Assembly: GCF_026000115.1 (NCBI RefSeq)
Contig: NZ_AP026867.1
Location: 7,479,001-7,543,000, forward strand
Source of the DNA: Aureispira anguillae
GTDB taxonomy: Bacteria; Bacteroidota; Bacteroidia; Chitinophagales; Saprospiraceae
Direction: 5' to 3'
Length of the DNA stretch: 64,000 nt
The notes below the pieces were generated by a model, which was not told where the DNA came from, made no database searches, and worked only from the letters and a program-made list of their open reading frames with translations. Within the stretch, counting starts at the first letter, position 1. Every line of letters begins with the position of its first letter. A program made the position numbers and the translations under genes. This document shows positions 15,423 to 23,926 of this stretch, in pieces.

Positions 15423-16301
15423 TTATTTTAAATGTTTTTGGTTCTCAAGTAAAGCACGATTTGTAAATGGCTTAACCGTTTCAGTTGCTTTTAAGACATA
15501 GTCTTTTAATTGATTCTCTTCTATAATCGCTTTATTGGTTGGAATCCCTTCTAAGACTTGCAAAACATCATCATAAGAAGAAAAGAGTGCCTTGTTTTGT
15601 GGTTTGGTTAGTAACAAGTCAAGTTTTAGATTATCATTTTGCGCCTGTTCCTCTAATTGAGAAAATTCTCCGTACCATCTAAAAGACTTATCCTGCAAAT
15701 TGCCCTTGTCGGCTAAATCGAAACTTAAGAACTTAACTAAATTTGTTGTACCGTTTTGCCAGCCGTAATCAAATTCTGTACGACCAATTTTATTTTTGAT
15801 TATTAATGAAGATTTAAACAGATTTATTCTTTCTTTGTCATTTATAAGGATCTGTTCTAAGGTGCTTTTGAAAGTTCCACGAAGATAGGCTTCGTCTTTT
15901 TTGTTTTGTTTAGCTTTTCCCTCATAAGCACTAAAATAAAGCTTATTGTAATGCTCAATAATCGGAGAGGTAGATTTATAAACACCATTTTTGACAGGAC
16001 TAAAGTATAAATTACTAGCATCTTTTGCTAAGAAATTAGCTTCGATAAAATGACTGAAATTATCGTTTATAAAAGGAACATCTAATTTATTGCCTTTTTG
16101 CTCAAACAAATGAAGGTAATGCTTGAGGTTCTTTAGGTTCGTGTTAGGATAGAATTGAGTTAAGCGTCTTAATTTTTTAGGGTAGATAAAGGATATTTTA
16201 TTATCATCCAAGAACAAGAACAACAAACCAATATTAACCTGTTCCTCCAATAAATAGGAAGGACGGTATTTTAAAACGCTGTATTTGAATGTTTTTGTCA
16301 T
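15423..16301 (-). CDS. DUF3037 protein, partner of the HipA-like kinase
   Basis: A 292-residue protein beginning MTKTFKYSVLKYRPSYLLEEQVNIGLLF. The pattern YSVLxYxPxxxxEExVNIG is the signature of DUF3037. It overlaps the stop of the upstream kinase gene by 4 bp (ATGA), so the two are translationally coupled. DUF3037 genes are commonly found directly beside HipA-like kinase genes, and the pair is thought to act together as a toxin-antitoxin-like or defence module. The biochemical role of DUF3037 is not known to me. The protein is cytoplasmic, without a signal or membrane helix. Confidence 0.85.
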   Translation of the reverse strand: MTKTFKYSVLKYRPSYLLEEQVNIGLLFLFLDDNKISFIYPKKLRRLTQFYPNTNLKNLKHYLHLFEQKGNKLDVPFINDNFSHFIEANFLAKDASNLYFSPVKNGVYKSTSPIIEHYNKLYFSAYEGKAKQNKKDEAYLRGTFKSTLEQILINDKERINLFKSSLIIKNKIGRTEFDYGWQNGTTNLVKFLSFDLADKGNLQDKSFRWYGEFSQLEEQAQNDNLKLDLLLTKPQNKALFSSYDDVLQVLEGIPTNKAIIEENQLKDYVLKATETVKPFTNRALLENQKHLK

Positions 16302-17152
16302 GCTATCAAGTCCTTTAATAATTGTTGAAAATCAGTTGAGTTTTTCTGTATCTCTTCTAAATAATTAACAATTGGCTGGAAATCATTATGGGGTTCTTCA
16401 AAAGGATCTTTATTTAAAGTGTCTATCTGTTCATTACAACTGTTGAGTTGAGCAAAATCTAAAAGGCGTAAACTCTCTATAAACCAATCGAACGTAAAGT
16501 TATTACTTTCATTTAATTTTTTCAAGTGAGGTAAGAAAATGTGTTGACCTTTTACTCCATCAATAACATTACGATAGCTGTCTATGGCTTTGTATTCTAT
16601 ATACGTTTTACGAATATCTAAGCTTAAATCGTGGTCAATTAAGTAAACTTCTTTGTCTTTAAGCAATACATTAGGCTTTCCTATTTCCACTTTCTCATTG
16701 TTTCCCTCTTTGCCTCTTCTTCTATCAAAATTTCTTATTAAAACGTCAAAAGCAAAAACTTGTTCCATTATATCTTTATCAAAATAACTAGCTTTTAAAT
16801 CTTTAGTATAAGCTGTATGGTTGTTAATTAGCCTAGAGCCATAATAAACGCCTGCTTTTAGCTCTATATTTTGATAATTAGGATTTTCGTTTAATTCATT
16901 AATCAAAGGTTGTTTAACAAGAATTAAAGCAGCTTGAGGAACACTAAGGTCAAATTCTTGTGCTAAAATATTAGCAAAGACTTCCTTTTTTGTTGGATTA
17001 TATTGTTTGATATGTTTTTGACCAAATACTTTTACTACATATTGTCCTATTGGAATATAATTGTCATCAACTACGGTCATTATACAAGGCAATGTTGTAC
17101 CTCCTAAAACAGCAGTTTGCTCAATGGTTGTAGCAGTGTATAATGATAACAT
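16298..17152 (-). CDS. HipA-like kinase domain protein
   Basis: A 284-residue protein with a compact HipA-type kinase fold. An N-terminal lobe carries VVKVFGQKH (a possible ATP-contact Lys about 41). The catalytic-loop-like NFDRRRGKEGNN follows at 141-152, then NVLL at 161-164, and LIDHDLSL at 171-178 in place of the DFG metal site. It is shorter than full HipA (about 440) and has no HipB antitoxin beside it. It is paired with DUF3037 through a 4-bp overlap. Together with the nearby RadC and HNH/ATPase genes this suggests an accessory defence or stress island. Its substrate is unknown. Confidence 0.8.
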   Translation of the reverse strand: MLSLYTATTIEQTAVLGGTTLPCIMTVVDDNYIPIGQYVVKVFGQKHIKQYNPTKKEVFANILAQEFDLSVPQAALILVKQPLINELNENPNYQNIELKAGVYYGSRLINNHTAYTKDLKASYFDKDIMEQVFAFDVLIRNFDRRRGKEGNNEKVEIGKPNVLLKDKEVYLIDHDLSLDIRKTYIEYKAIDSYRNVIDGVKGQHIFLPHLKKLNESNNFTFDWFIESLRLLDFAQLNSCNEQIDTLNKDPFEEPHNDFQPIVNYLEEIQKNSTDFQQLLKDLIA

Positions 17153-17237
17153 AGGTTTTGAAATATTGATTTATCCGTTTAAAATAACCTAAATCTTTAG
17201 GAGAAAACACTAAAAACAGAATGTTTATAGGCAAAAA

Positions 17238-17864
17238 CTACTTATGCCTACGAACCCTCAAGGCGTTAATTTCCTCTACTGTTAAGCTTGTAATTTCTGC
17301 AATAGCATCAATCGGCATATTACGGCGTTTGAGTTCTTTAGCGATTTCAATTTTTTCTTCCCTTTTAGCAATTTTAGAAGCTTCTGCCTTTATCTTATCG
17401 ACCAACTCATAAGGAGGAACATATTTAATACTCTTAGCGAGTTCATCCATTAGCCCCATATTACCAAAGCTTACATAACTTTTGTCAGATATGATAAGGT
17501 GGTCAAGAACAGGCGTATTTACAATGCGTCCAACTTGAATCATTCTATCCGTAGTGTCCTTGTCTGCATCAGAGGGTTTTAGTTCGCCGCTTGGGTGGTT
17601 GTGGCAAAGCATGATTTGTACGGCTCGTTTTTGCAAGGCAAAAGAAAACACCTCCATAGGATTGACCAAAACTTGGTTGACGGTTCCCAAGCCAATCAAT
17701 TCGATAAACAATAGGCGTAAATTACTTGCCAAGCCAATAATCCAAAAATGTTCTCTATCTTGATCGATCTTTTGTTCACGCAAAAGAATTTTTTGCATAA
17801 TGCCATAAATATCATCAGAGGTAAGGATTTTGATTTTCTCTGCTTCTGTTAATTCTATGTTCAT
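17238..17864 (-). CDS. RadC-family JAB/MPN metalloprotein
   Basis: A 208-residue protein. The JAMM motif is visible: Glu at about 55 (FIELIG), HNHPSGELKPSDAD at 88-101. This is the RadC/JAB core without the N-terminal HhH region of classical RadC. The last 40 residues (AKREEKIEIAKELKRRNMPIDAIAEITSLTVEEINAL) resemble the C-terminal helical tail seen on Rpn-type putative transposases and some phage proteins. Short RadC proteins of this kind are frequent on mobile or defence islands. Despite the name, a DNA-repair role is not supported for the family. It has its own promoter region in the 408-bp space upstream. Confidence 0.85.
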   Translation of the reverse strand: MNIELTEAEKIKILTSDDIYGIMQKILLREQKIDQDREHFWIIGLASNLRLLFIELIGLGTVNQVLVNPMEVFSFALQKRAVQIMLCHNHPSGELKPSDADKDTTDRMIQVGRIVNTPVLDHLIISDKSYVSFGNMGLMDELAKSIKYVPPYELVDKIKAEASKIAKREEKIEIAKELKRRNMPIDAIAEITSLTVEEINALRVRRHK

Positions 17865-18272
17865 GATAAGGATGCTTAGTGATAAGGTGCTAACGAACTA
17901 TGATTCAATAAAAGTAAAGTTTTTATAGGAGTTATCCTAATGTTAGCAAGCAGGGGAATTGGACAGTAAAAAGCTTAACGTACTGGTTTTTAAAAATAAA
18001 AGCCTTTTAAGTTAGGCGAAACTACTCGATAAGGGGGCTAAAATGTCTTTTTTGCACGACCTAATGGTAGCTTTAAAAATAGGTCTTAATATAAAAGAAA
18101 GGAGCTTTAAAGCCCTGTTGATACAGCTTTGAGCTTGTTGGGTACTTGTGTTGAAATAATTTATTAAACGAATTAAAACATAAATTGTAATTTGAAATTA
18201 GTTATTCGCTTAATTTTATATATCCAACAAAAAATAACTGTAAAATTATTAGATACTTATTTTACAGAGCAA
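17865..18272. other. 408-bp intergenic space with local dyads
   Basis: No credible ORF was found. Visible are short inverted repeats (GACCTA..TAGGTC around 18058-18090) and GCTTTAAAGC. It must contain the promoter of the RadC-like gene. A structured leader or small RNA cannot be excluded but is not demonstrated. Confidence 0.4.
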
Positions 18273-19253
18273 TTAGATCAAATCAAGCCCCTCTACAACA
18301 TCTCTAGTCAATTTAGCCAAAGGACGTTTTCCCAAATCCTGTTCCTCTATGTAATTAGAAGCAATGAATCGCAAAATATCTTCTCGATTTTTAAATAACG
18401 TGCCTTCATATTGTTGATACAAGCTATTGATATAATCTTCGTTATAGACAATGTTTTTATGGATCAACTCTAACGCATAATCTTTGTGGTTTTGATACCG
18501 TTCTTTTAGCTTTAAATCATCAATGTTTTGTTGTATTCGTTTTCCTTTTGCAGTATTTTTAATTTCTTCTTTTACATTTAAATTTAAAGCAATAGATTCT
18601 TTATTTCCTATTATAAAGTTTACATCTTTTACCTTGATAGTGAATTTACACTCATTACCAAACCCTTCTTTATATGGGTTAATATGGCTGTTAGGAGTAA
18701 AGTTTTTAGTTCCTTTACAGGAAGAATTGCATATCTTACAACTTGGTATTAAATTAAATAAGGATAGAGAAAAATAAGGATAGGTTGCTTTATCTAAAAA
18801 GTGGTCAAAATCAAAATAAAGTTTAATAATTTCTTTTGCATTGTGTTTTTCAGTTCTTATAACATGAGTGTAATTTTCATTGCAATAAGGGCAAACTTTT
18901 ATATCCAACCATTGGGCGAGTTGTTGGCATTTTTTAGATTGCCTAAAGTTATCATAACCAAATACTTTTAGAACAGTGTTTTTAGAAATATTTGCTACTA
19001 AAAAGCGCTTTTCAAGTTCTTCTATATGTGTTTGTAATGACTCTAGCTTGCTAGTCAATAGACTTTCTAAGTTGTCTATTATATACTGCCAAAAATTAGC
19101 TTCATGAGCATTGTTACAGGTATCTAATTGCTTTTTTATACGAGGGATTAAGGCTTCATTTTTATGATAAGAACCATCTTGATTAACTGGGTTTATCAGT
19201 TGAAAGTACTTACTTTTTGCCAACTGGATATTTTTAGGATTTATTGCGATCAT
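18273..19253 (-). CDS. HNH endonuclease, PtuB-like
   Basis: A 326-residue protein whose central part is a treble-clef HNH nuclease. CPYC (121-124) and CKIC (172-175) supply the structural zinc, and DFDHFLDK (148-155) supplies the catalytic His. YPYFSLSLFNLIPSCKICN matches the beta-turn and second knuckle. The N-terminal 110 residues are helical. Its start lies 20 bp inside the end of the ATPase gene, a strict operon. An overlapping AAA ATPase/HNH nuclease pair is the gene composition of Septu (PtuA/PtuB). The exact subtype would need comparison. Confidence 0.85.
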   Translation of the reverse strand: MIAINPKNIQLAKSKYFQLINPVNQDGSYHKNEALIPRIKKQLDTCNNAHEANFWQYIIDNLESLLTSKLESLQTHIEELEKRFLVANISKNTVLKVFGYDNFRQSKKCQQLAQWLDIKVCPYCNENYTHVIRTEKHNAKEIIKLYFDFDHFLDKATYPYFSLSLFNLIPSCKICNSSCKGTKNFTPNSHINPYKEGFGNECKFTIKVKDVNFIIGNKESIALNLNVKEEIKNTAKGKRIQQNIDDLKLKERYQNHKDYALELIHKNIVYNEDYINSLYQQYEGTLFKNREDILRFIASNYIEEQDLGKRPLAKLTRDVVEGLDLI

Positions 19254-21180
19254 TGTCCAAAGGTTTAATTCGTTTTTCTAATTCAGCAACTTGTTGTTTT
19301 AAAAAATCTAACTGGCCTCTCATGGTATCAATATCCTTTTTATTATTGTCAACCTTAGTTAATCTACGGCTATCCAACATCTTTTGGAGCTGTCGTTTTA
19401 CAATAGGCTCTCCAATGAGATTGATATATTGTTGTGCTTGTTCGTTCGTTTTGACTGGATTTACTTGGGAAGGACCTTCATTTAAATACGTAATCACAGC
19501 ATTGATTTTTTCTTTGGCAAAGTCGCCCATCAAACCACCATCCATAAAGAAGGCATCGGTAAACAGCGTATGTATATTAGCTCCAAAGGTTTCTTTTTGT
19601 TTTAAACCATCGACTACTTTAGCATTGTTCTGTTCATCTGTATCTAAGAAGATGATGTTTTCTTTGGGTAAGTCGGATACAATAAAAGGGGAGTGGGAGG
19701 TGAGTATAATTTGAAGGGGGATGTTTTTAAATATTAAGGGGAGAGTTTGGGTTAATCGTTTGATGTATTGTTTTTGCCATTGTGGGTGTAGGCTTGTTTC
19801 TCCTTCATCTATTAGGATTAATAAATATGGGCTATTCTTTAATCCTTGTTTTAATCTGTAAAAACGTTCAAATAATTGGAAAACATGTCTTTCTCCAGAA
19901 CTTAATCCTCGCATAGTGATTCTTGTAAAAGCAAATTTAGGCATGGATTTAATTTCTGAGGAGTGGCAATTGAGTGAGGCTAATTGTTCCTTTATTAAAC
20001 CATAAAACTCTTCTTCTTTTGCATATATACTTAAAGCTTCTTCTTGTGTTATGCGTAAATAGGAATGTGTATCTTTTTGTATTATTTTATGAAAAAAATC
20101 AACAATTGACTGGATTTTATTAGAGAGAAGCTCTATTAAATAAGTAAGTAGTATCTCAGTATATTCTTGAATACTAATATTAGGAGTTTTATCACTGTGG
20201 GAATTGGTAGGGAGATTGTAACTAAAACTATCACTAATGAGATGGTTATTAATGTTATTTATATCAGACAGTCCCCAACTGAACGATTCATAAGCGCTAA
20301 TAATCATACTTGTTAAACATAAACAAAATATTGTTTCTTTATGAGTAGCTTTGAATTTGTAAACAAATGAAGATGTAATTAGGTTGAAAAAATCTAAATC
20401 TTGAGACCTGACAAATTCAGATGTTTCTAAACGTTGTTGTAATTTTGATACTTGCTCTTCATAATAAGTAATAGTTGGCACAAAGAATTGTAATGATATT
20501 TGAGAATCTAAAACTTTAAATGGGAATGTCTCTTCTTTATAAAGATCAGAATCTAAAAAGTTAATTGTATCTCTAGTTTGATAATGAAAATATGCTTGAG
20601 CGTAATTGTTATAGTAATCGGAATTGAATACAGATTTTTTAGTTGTTATATCATAGTATTGGTGTTTGAAATTTGATTTAGTTATAAATGGAGAATAAAA
20701 GATACTTGCAGGTTTTAGTGATCGAGGTGAATTACCAATTTGCGTAACTATATTACTATTCGAAAAAGATAATTTATTAATTTTAATAGAGGATAAATGT
20801 TTAATATTTAATAAATTTTCTTTGCCCTCTATTACAAAAAAGAAAAAAGAGTAGGGGGCATAAGGGCGATCTATAATAGGAACATAGGTTACTATATTTT
20901 TTGAGAAATTATGAGAATATAGCTGTTGATAAGTTTCATTATCATTAGAAAACAACTCATTATAAATAAACTCCAAAACACTAGTTTTGCCACAGCCATT
21001 TGCCCCAACCAAAGCAGTAAGATTGACAATATCCTCCCCAAAAAAATTATCAATAGTAATAGGGCGTTCCTCAACAGAAAGTTGTTCATTTTGATAATCA
21101 AATTTCCATTTAGAGCTAAAATTAAAACCTTGATGTTGAATATTTCGATAGTTTTCAATCCAAAGATATAATAATTCCAT
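19234..21180 (-). CDS. AAA/ABC-type ATPase, PtuA-like
   Basis: A 648-residue ATPase of the overcoming-lysogeny/SMC-like type. Walker A is GANGCGKTS (59-67). A long helical insertion (about 180-410) is followed by a signature-like LSSGER (about 427), Walker B LLILIDEGETSLHP (about 452-466) and the switch His of ILTSHSPF (about 496). The C-terminal 130 residues contain a coiled coil (DTMRGQLDFLKQQVAELEKRI). The gene is directly upstream of and overlaps the HNH nuclease gene, which suggests one antiphage complex in which the ATPase senses or gates and the nuclease cuts. Promoter presumably lies in 21181-21370. Confidence 0.85.
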   Translation of the reverse strand: MELLYLWIENYRNIQHQGFNFSSKWKFDYQNEQLSVEERPITIDNFFGEDIVNLTALVGANGCGKTSVLEFIYNELFSNDNETYQQLYSHNFSKNIVTYVPIIDRPYAPYSFFFFVIEGKENLLNIKHLSSIKINKLSFSNSNIVTQIGNSPRSLKPASIFYSPFITKSNFKHQYYDITTKKSVFNSDYYNNYAQAYFHYQTRDTINFLDSDLYKEETFPFKVLDSQISLQFFVPTITYYEEQVSKLQQRLETSEFVRSQDLDFFNLITSSFVYKFKATHKETIFCLCLTSMIISAYESFSWGLSDINNINNHLISDSFSYNLPTNSHSDKTPNISIQEYTEILLTYLIELLSNKIQSIVDFFHKIIQKDTHSYLRITQEEALSIYAKEEEFYGLIKEQLASLNCHSSEIKSMPKFAFTRITMRGLSSGERHVFQLFERFYRLKQGLKNSPYLLILIDEGETSLHPQWQKQYIKRLTQTLPLIFKNIPLQIILTSHSPFIVSDLPKENIIFLDTDEQNNAKVVDGLKQKETFGANIHTLFTDAFFMDGGLMGDFAKEKINAVITYLNEGPSQVNPVKTNEQAQQYINLIGEPIVKRQLQKMLDSRRLTKVDNNKKDIDTMRGQLDFLKQQVAELEKRIKPLDNDRNKS

Positions 21181-21370
21181 TGGGTGTGTATTTAGGAGTT
21201 AAATAACGTACATACACAAAATACAATAATATTTTGATTGTTATTCTGGAAAATAAAATACTCGGAAATAAAGATGGAGTAGTGCTATCTGGCTTATGGG
21301 ATCGGAATTGCTTTTATCAAGTCCAAAGGTTATTATTCAAATGATACCCGTTAATAATATTGCCTATTAT

Positions 21371-21395
21371 AAAAAAGCCCTTAAAATAGGGCTTT
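21371..21395 (-). terminator. Intrinsic terminator of mnmE
   Basis: Read on the minus strand: TAAAGCCCTA-TTT-TAAGGGCTTTTTT, a GC-rich stem followed by T, 40 bp after the mnmE stop. Confidence 0.8.
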
Positions 21396-21434
21396 AGATA
21401 CGAACGTATAAATTTATGTTGTGGCAGTTGCTTT

Positions 21435-22865
21435 TTACTTTCCGATACAGAAACTAGAAAAGATATTACCCAGCAAATCATCTGTTGAAATCTGTCCTGT
21501 AATTTCCCCCAAATAATTTAGAGCATGGCGAATGTCCATGGCTAGGAAATCGCCAGAAATTCCAACCTCTAGTCCGTGCATAACAGCATCCAGAGATTCT
21601 AGAGCAGATTTGAGCGCTTCATAATGACGAGAATTAGAGACAATGCTATTGTCTTGATTGATTTCATTGGAAGAAAACAGCTCAAAGAGTTGTTTTTTTA
21701 GTTGATCAATTTGAGTTTTATCTTTTGCCGAGAGATGAACTGTGATGTATTGTTTTTCGAGTGCCTGTGTGATGGCAAATAATTGACGATCTTCAATAAA
21801 AGGATTGGGGCGACCATCATCTTGTTGATTGTTGTAAATATCTGTTTTGTTGGCAACTACAATGATGTTCATTTTTTCGTTGTCCAACTTTTGGAGATCA
21901 GCTTGTACTTCAATCGGACTAAGGGAATTTCGATCGTAAACATAGACTAAAATGGAAGATTTAGCGACCTGTTCCATTGTTTTTTGCACCCCGATTGCTT
22001 CTATTTGGTCGGTTGCTTCTCGGATACCTGCGGTATCAATTAAGCGGTATTGAACCCCCTGAATATTTAAAATGCCCTCAATTGTATCCCTAGTGGTACC
22101 TGCAATATCAGATACAATGGCTCGTTCTTCATTCAACAAAGCATTTAACAAGGTTGATTTTCCAGCATTGGGACGACCAGCTAAAACAGTATTTACGCCA
22201 TGCTTGATGGCATTTCCCAATTGGAAAGAATCCAATAAACGCTTGATAATCGTAAGAATTTTAGCGACTAAGTCTTTGAGGTCATTTCTGTTGGCAAACT
22301 CCACATCTTCCTCGCCAAAATCCAATTCCAACTCAATCAAAGAGGCAAAATGAATTAATTCATCACGCAAATTTTTGATCTCATCAGAAAAACCACCACG
22401 CATCTGTGACAGTGCGATTTGGTGAGCAGATTCAGATTCTGCGGCGATCAAATCGGCAACCGCCTCAGCTTGTGACAAATCCATTTGTCCGTTAAGGAAC
22501 GCCCGTAAGGTAAATTCTCCTTCTCTTGCAATTCTAGCTCCTTTTCGGATGAATAATTCAATTAATTGCTGTTGTATATAGCGAGAACCATGGCAAGATA
22601 CTTCAATGACATTCTCTTTGGTGTAAGAATGGGGCATTTTAAAAACAGAAACCAGAGCTTGGTCAATAATTTTTTGTTGTTCATTACGTATATATCCCAA
22701 ATGGATCGTATGAGAATCTACTTCTTCTAAGTTTTTGGCGCTAAATACTTCATTTGCAATAGAAATGGCATGAGTGCCAGAAAGGCGGACAATACCAATT
22801 GCACCACTTCCAGCAGGAGTAGCTAAGGCAACAATGGTATCTTGGAGGTCAATAAAATTGTACAC
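21435..22865 (-). CDS. mnmE: tRNA modification GTPase MnmE
   Basis: MnmE works with MnmG to add the carboxymethylaminomethyl group at U34 of certain tRNAs. The N-terminal formyl-THF-binding domain (DTIVALATPAGSGAIGIVRLSG, FTLRAFLNGQMDLSQAEAVADLI), the G domain (GRPNAGKSTLLNAL, DTAG, NKTD) and the family's C-terminal FCIGK are all present. No ATG exists near the expected start. GTG at 22865 gives 476 residues beginning VYNFIDLQDTIVALATP, close to the family's 450-470. A TTG at 22946 would add 27 unusual residues directly at the upstream gene's stop. I prefer the GTG but this is not certain. Confidence 0.93.
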   Translation of the reverse strand: MYNFIDLQDTIVALATPAGSGAIGIVRLSGTHAISIANEVFSAKNLEEVDSHTIHLGYIRNEQQKIIDQALVSVFKMPHSYTKENVIEVSCHGSRYIQQQLIELFIRKGARIAREGEFTLRAFLNGQMDLSQAEAVADLIAAESESAHQIALSQMRGGFSDEIKNLRDELIHFASLIELELDFGEEDVEFANRNDLKDLVAKILTIIKRLLDSFQLGNAIKHGVNTVLAGRPNAGKSTLLNALLNEERAIVSDIAGTTRDTIEGILNIQGVQYRLIDTAGIREATDQIEAIGVQKTMEQVAKSSILVYVYDRNSLSPIEVQADLQKLDNEKMNIIVVANKTDIYNNQQDDGRPNPFIEDRQLFAITQALEKQYITVHLSAKDKTQIDQLKKQLFELFSSNEINQDNSIVSNSRHYEALKSALESLDAVMHGLEVGISGDFLAMDIRHALNYLGEITGQISTDDLLGNIFSSFCIGK

Positions 22866-22946
22866 AGGATGATTAATATAACAGTTAACGCTAAATATTT
22901 CACTATCAGAAGTTGCAAGGTAGAATTTAAAATTGTAAATATACAA

Positions 22947-23291
22947 TTATTCCTTCCACTCAATATAAGTTGCCTTTAAGTTTTCTATTCGGATTTGTAC
23001 CCAAGCTTGACGGTTTGTGCCATCTGCTTCCTGAAAAGAAATCTTACGATAGACGGTTTCATGAGCTTGATACCCTAAATTTTGATAGAGATTATCGCCT
23101 TGGTGGTCATAGTATTCATCTTTGAAAGGACCTGAATTGTTGGGGCGATCAATTGTTACTAATAAGCCATTTTTTTTTGCTAAAAAATCCTTAATAATAT
23201 TATTGACAATATTCTTTTTTTGACCATTTCTATACAATGAAAAAATACCCAAAACGGCAATCAAGCCTAACACAAAAAATCCTATTTCCAT
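22947..23291 (-). CDS. Small membrane-anchored hypothetical protein
   Basis: A 114-residue protein with an N-terminal membrane helix (MEIGFFVLGLIAVLGIFSLY) and a cytoplasmic or periplasmic domain (KKNGLLVTIDRPNNSGPF..AWVQIRIENLKATYIEWKE). The domain is predicted beta-rich. The family is not recognised. It lies 6 bp after the stop of the secreted protein gene 23298-23789 and directly before mnmE, so the three genes are probably co-transcribed. A functional link to tRNA modification is not implied. Confidence 0.7.
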   Translation of the reverse strand: MEIGFFVLGLIAVLGIFSLYRNGQKKNIVNNIIKDFLAKKNGLLVTIDRPNNSGPFKDEYYDHQGDNLYQNLGYQAHETVYRKISFQEADGTNRQAWVQIRIENLKATYIEWKE

Positions 23292-23297
23292 CCCTAT

Positions 23298-23789
23298 TTA
23301 TATCGGTTTAATACTTTTGATAATTTTATCCAACGCTTTGTTGTATTGCTGCAAAGCCTTTTTGTGCCCCATTCCCAATACCAACAAGACATTTTGAGGG
23401 CTATCAATAATAAATACGCCAAGTTGCACCAAATTGCCATCTAGCGTACCATTTAATTCAGCAACAACTCCCATCATACCATTTAATTCTATAATTTCAG
23501 GCTCTGTCGTAATCGTAGGATTTGTGAGTTGGGTTTGCATAATGGATTCCAATTCAATCAAAGCCTCCTCTATCTTTTCTGCCTCCATAATAGAAAAAGT
23601 AATGGACAAGGACTGATCAATATTTTGTAATACCGTTACCCTTTCCGCCTCTTCCACTTGCCATTCGTTGGGGTACCAAAATTCTACTTGCGCAGCTTGA
23701 TAGGTATATAGATTGCGTTTAGCCTGAGCTTGAACAGTTGTGCTAATTAATATAAAATTAAACAAAAAGATACAAAAAAATGTTTTCAT
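23298..23789 (-). CDS. Secreted PsbP-like hypothetical protein
   Basis: A 163-residue protein with a signal peptide (MKTFFCIFLFNFILISTTVQAQA) and a mature domain of about 140 residues. The pattern QAAQVEFWYPNEWQVEE is followed by alternating strands and helices. It resembles the PsbP-like fold used by many small bacterial secreted proteins, in which YxxxxxxFxxPxxWxxxE opens the domain. Probable location is the periplasm. It begins the transcript that continues into 22947-23291 and mnmE. No specific function can be assigned. Confidence 0.7.
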   Translation of the reverse strand: MKTFFCIFLFNFILISTTVQAQAKRNLYTYQAAQVEFWYPNEWQVEEAERVTVLQNIDQSLSITFSIMEAEKIEEALIELESIMQTQLTNPTITTEPEIIELNGMMGVVAELNGTLDGNLVQLGVFIIDSPQNVLLVLGMGHKKALQQYNKALDKIIKSIKPI

Positions 23790-23926
23790 TAGCGTTTTTA
23801 TAAAAAAGGTTGGCTAATAATAGGGGATAGACAATATTTTGAATAGAGACCATATAAAAATGCTGATAATTGGAACCCTCAAAGCACCTAATTAACAACA
23901 GAAAGGTATTTGTAAAGCTGTTTAGC

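Noticed and set aside
18273-21180. Retron with PtuAB effectors
   Set aside because: No reverse transcriptase or msr/msd-like RNA was found nearby, so only a Septu-like pair is supported.
22866-22946. TTG start of mnmE at 22946
   Set aside because: It would add 27 residues unlike the MnmE N-terminus. The GTG at 22865 gives the family-like start, although this is not proven.
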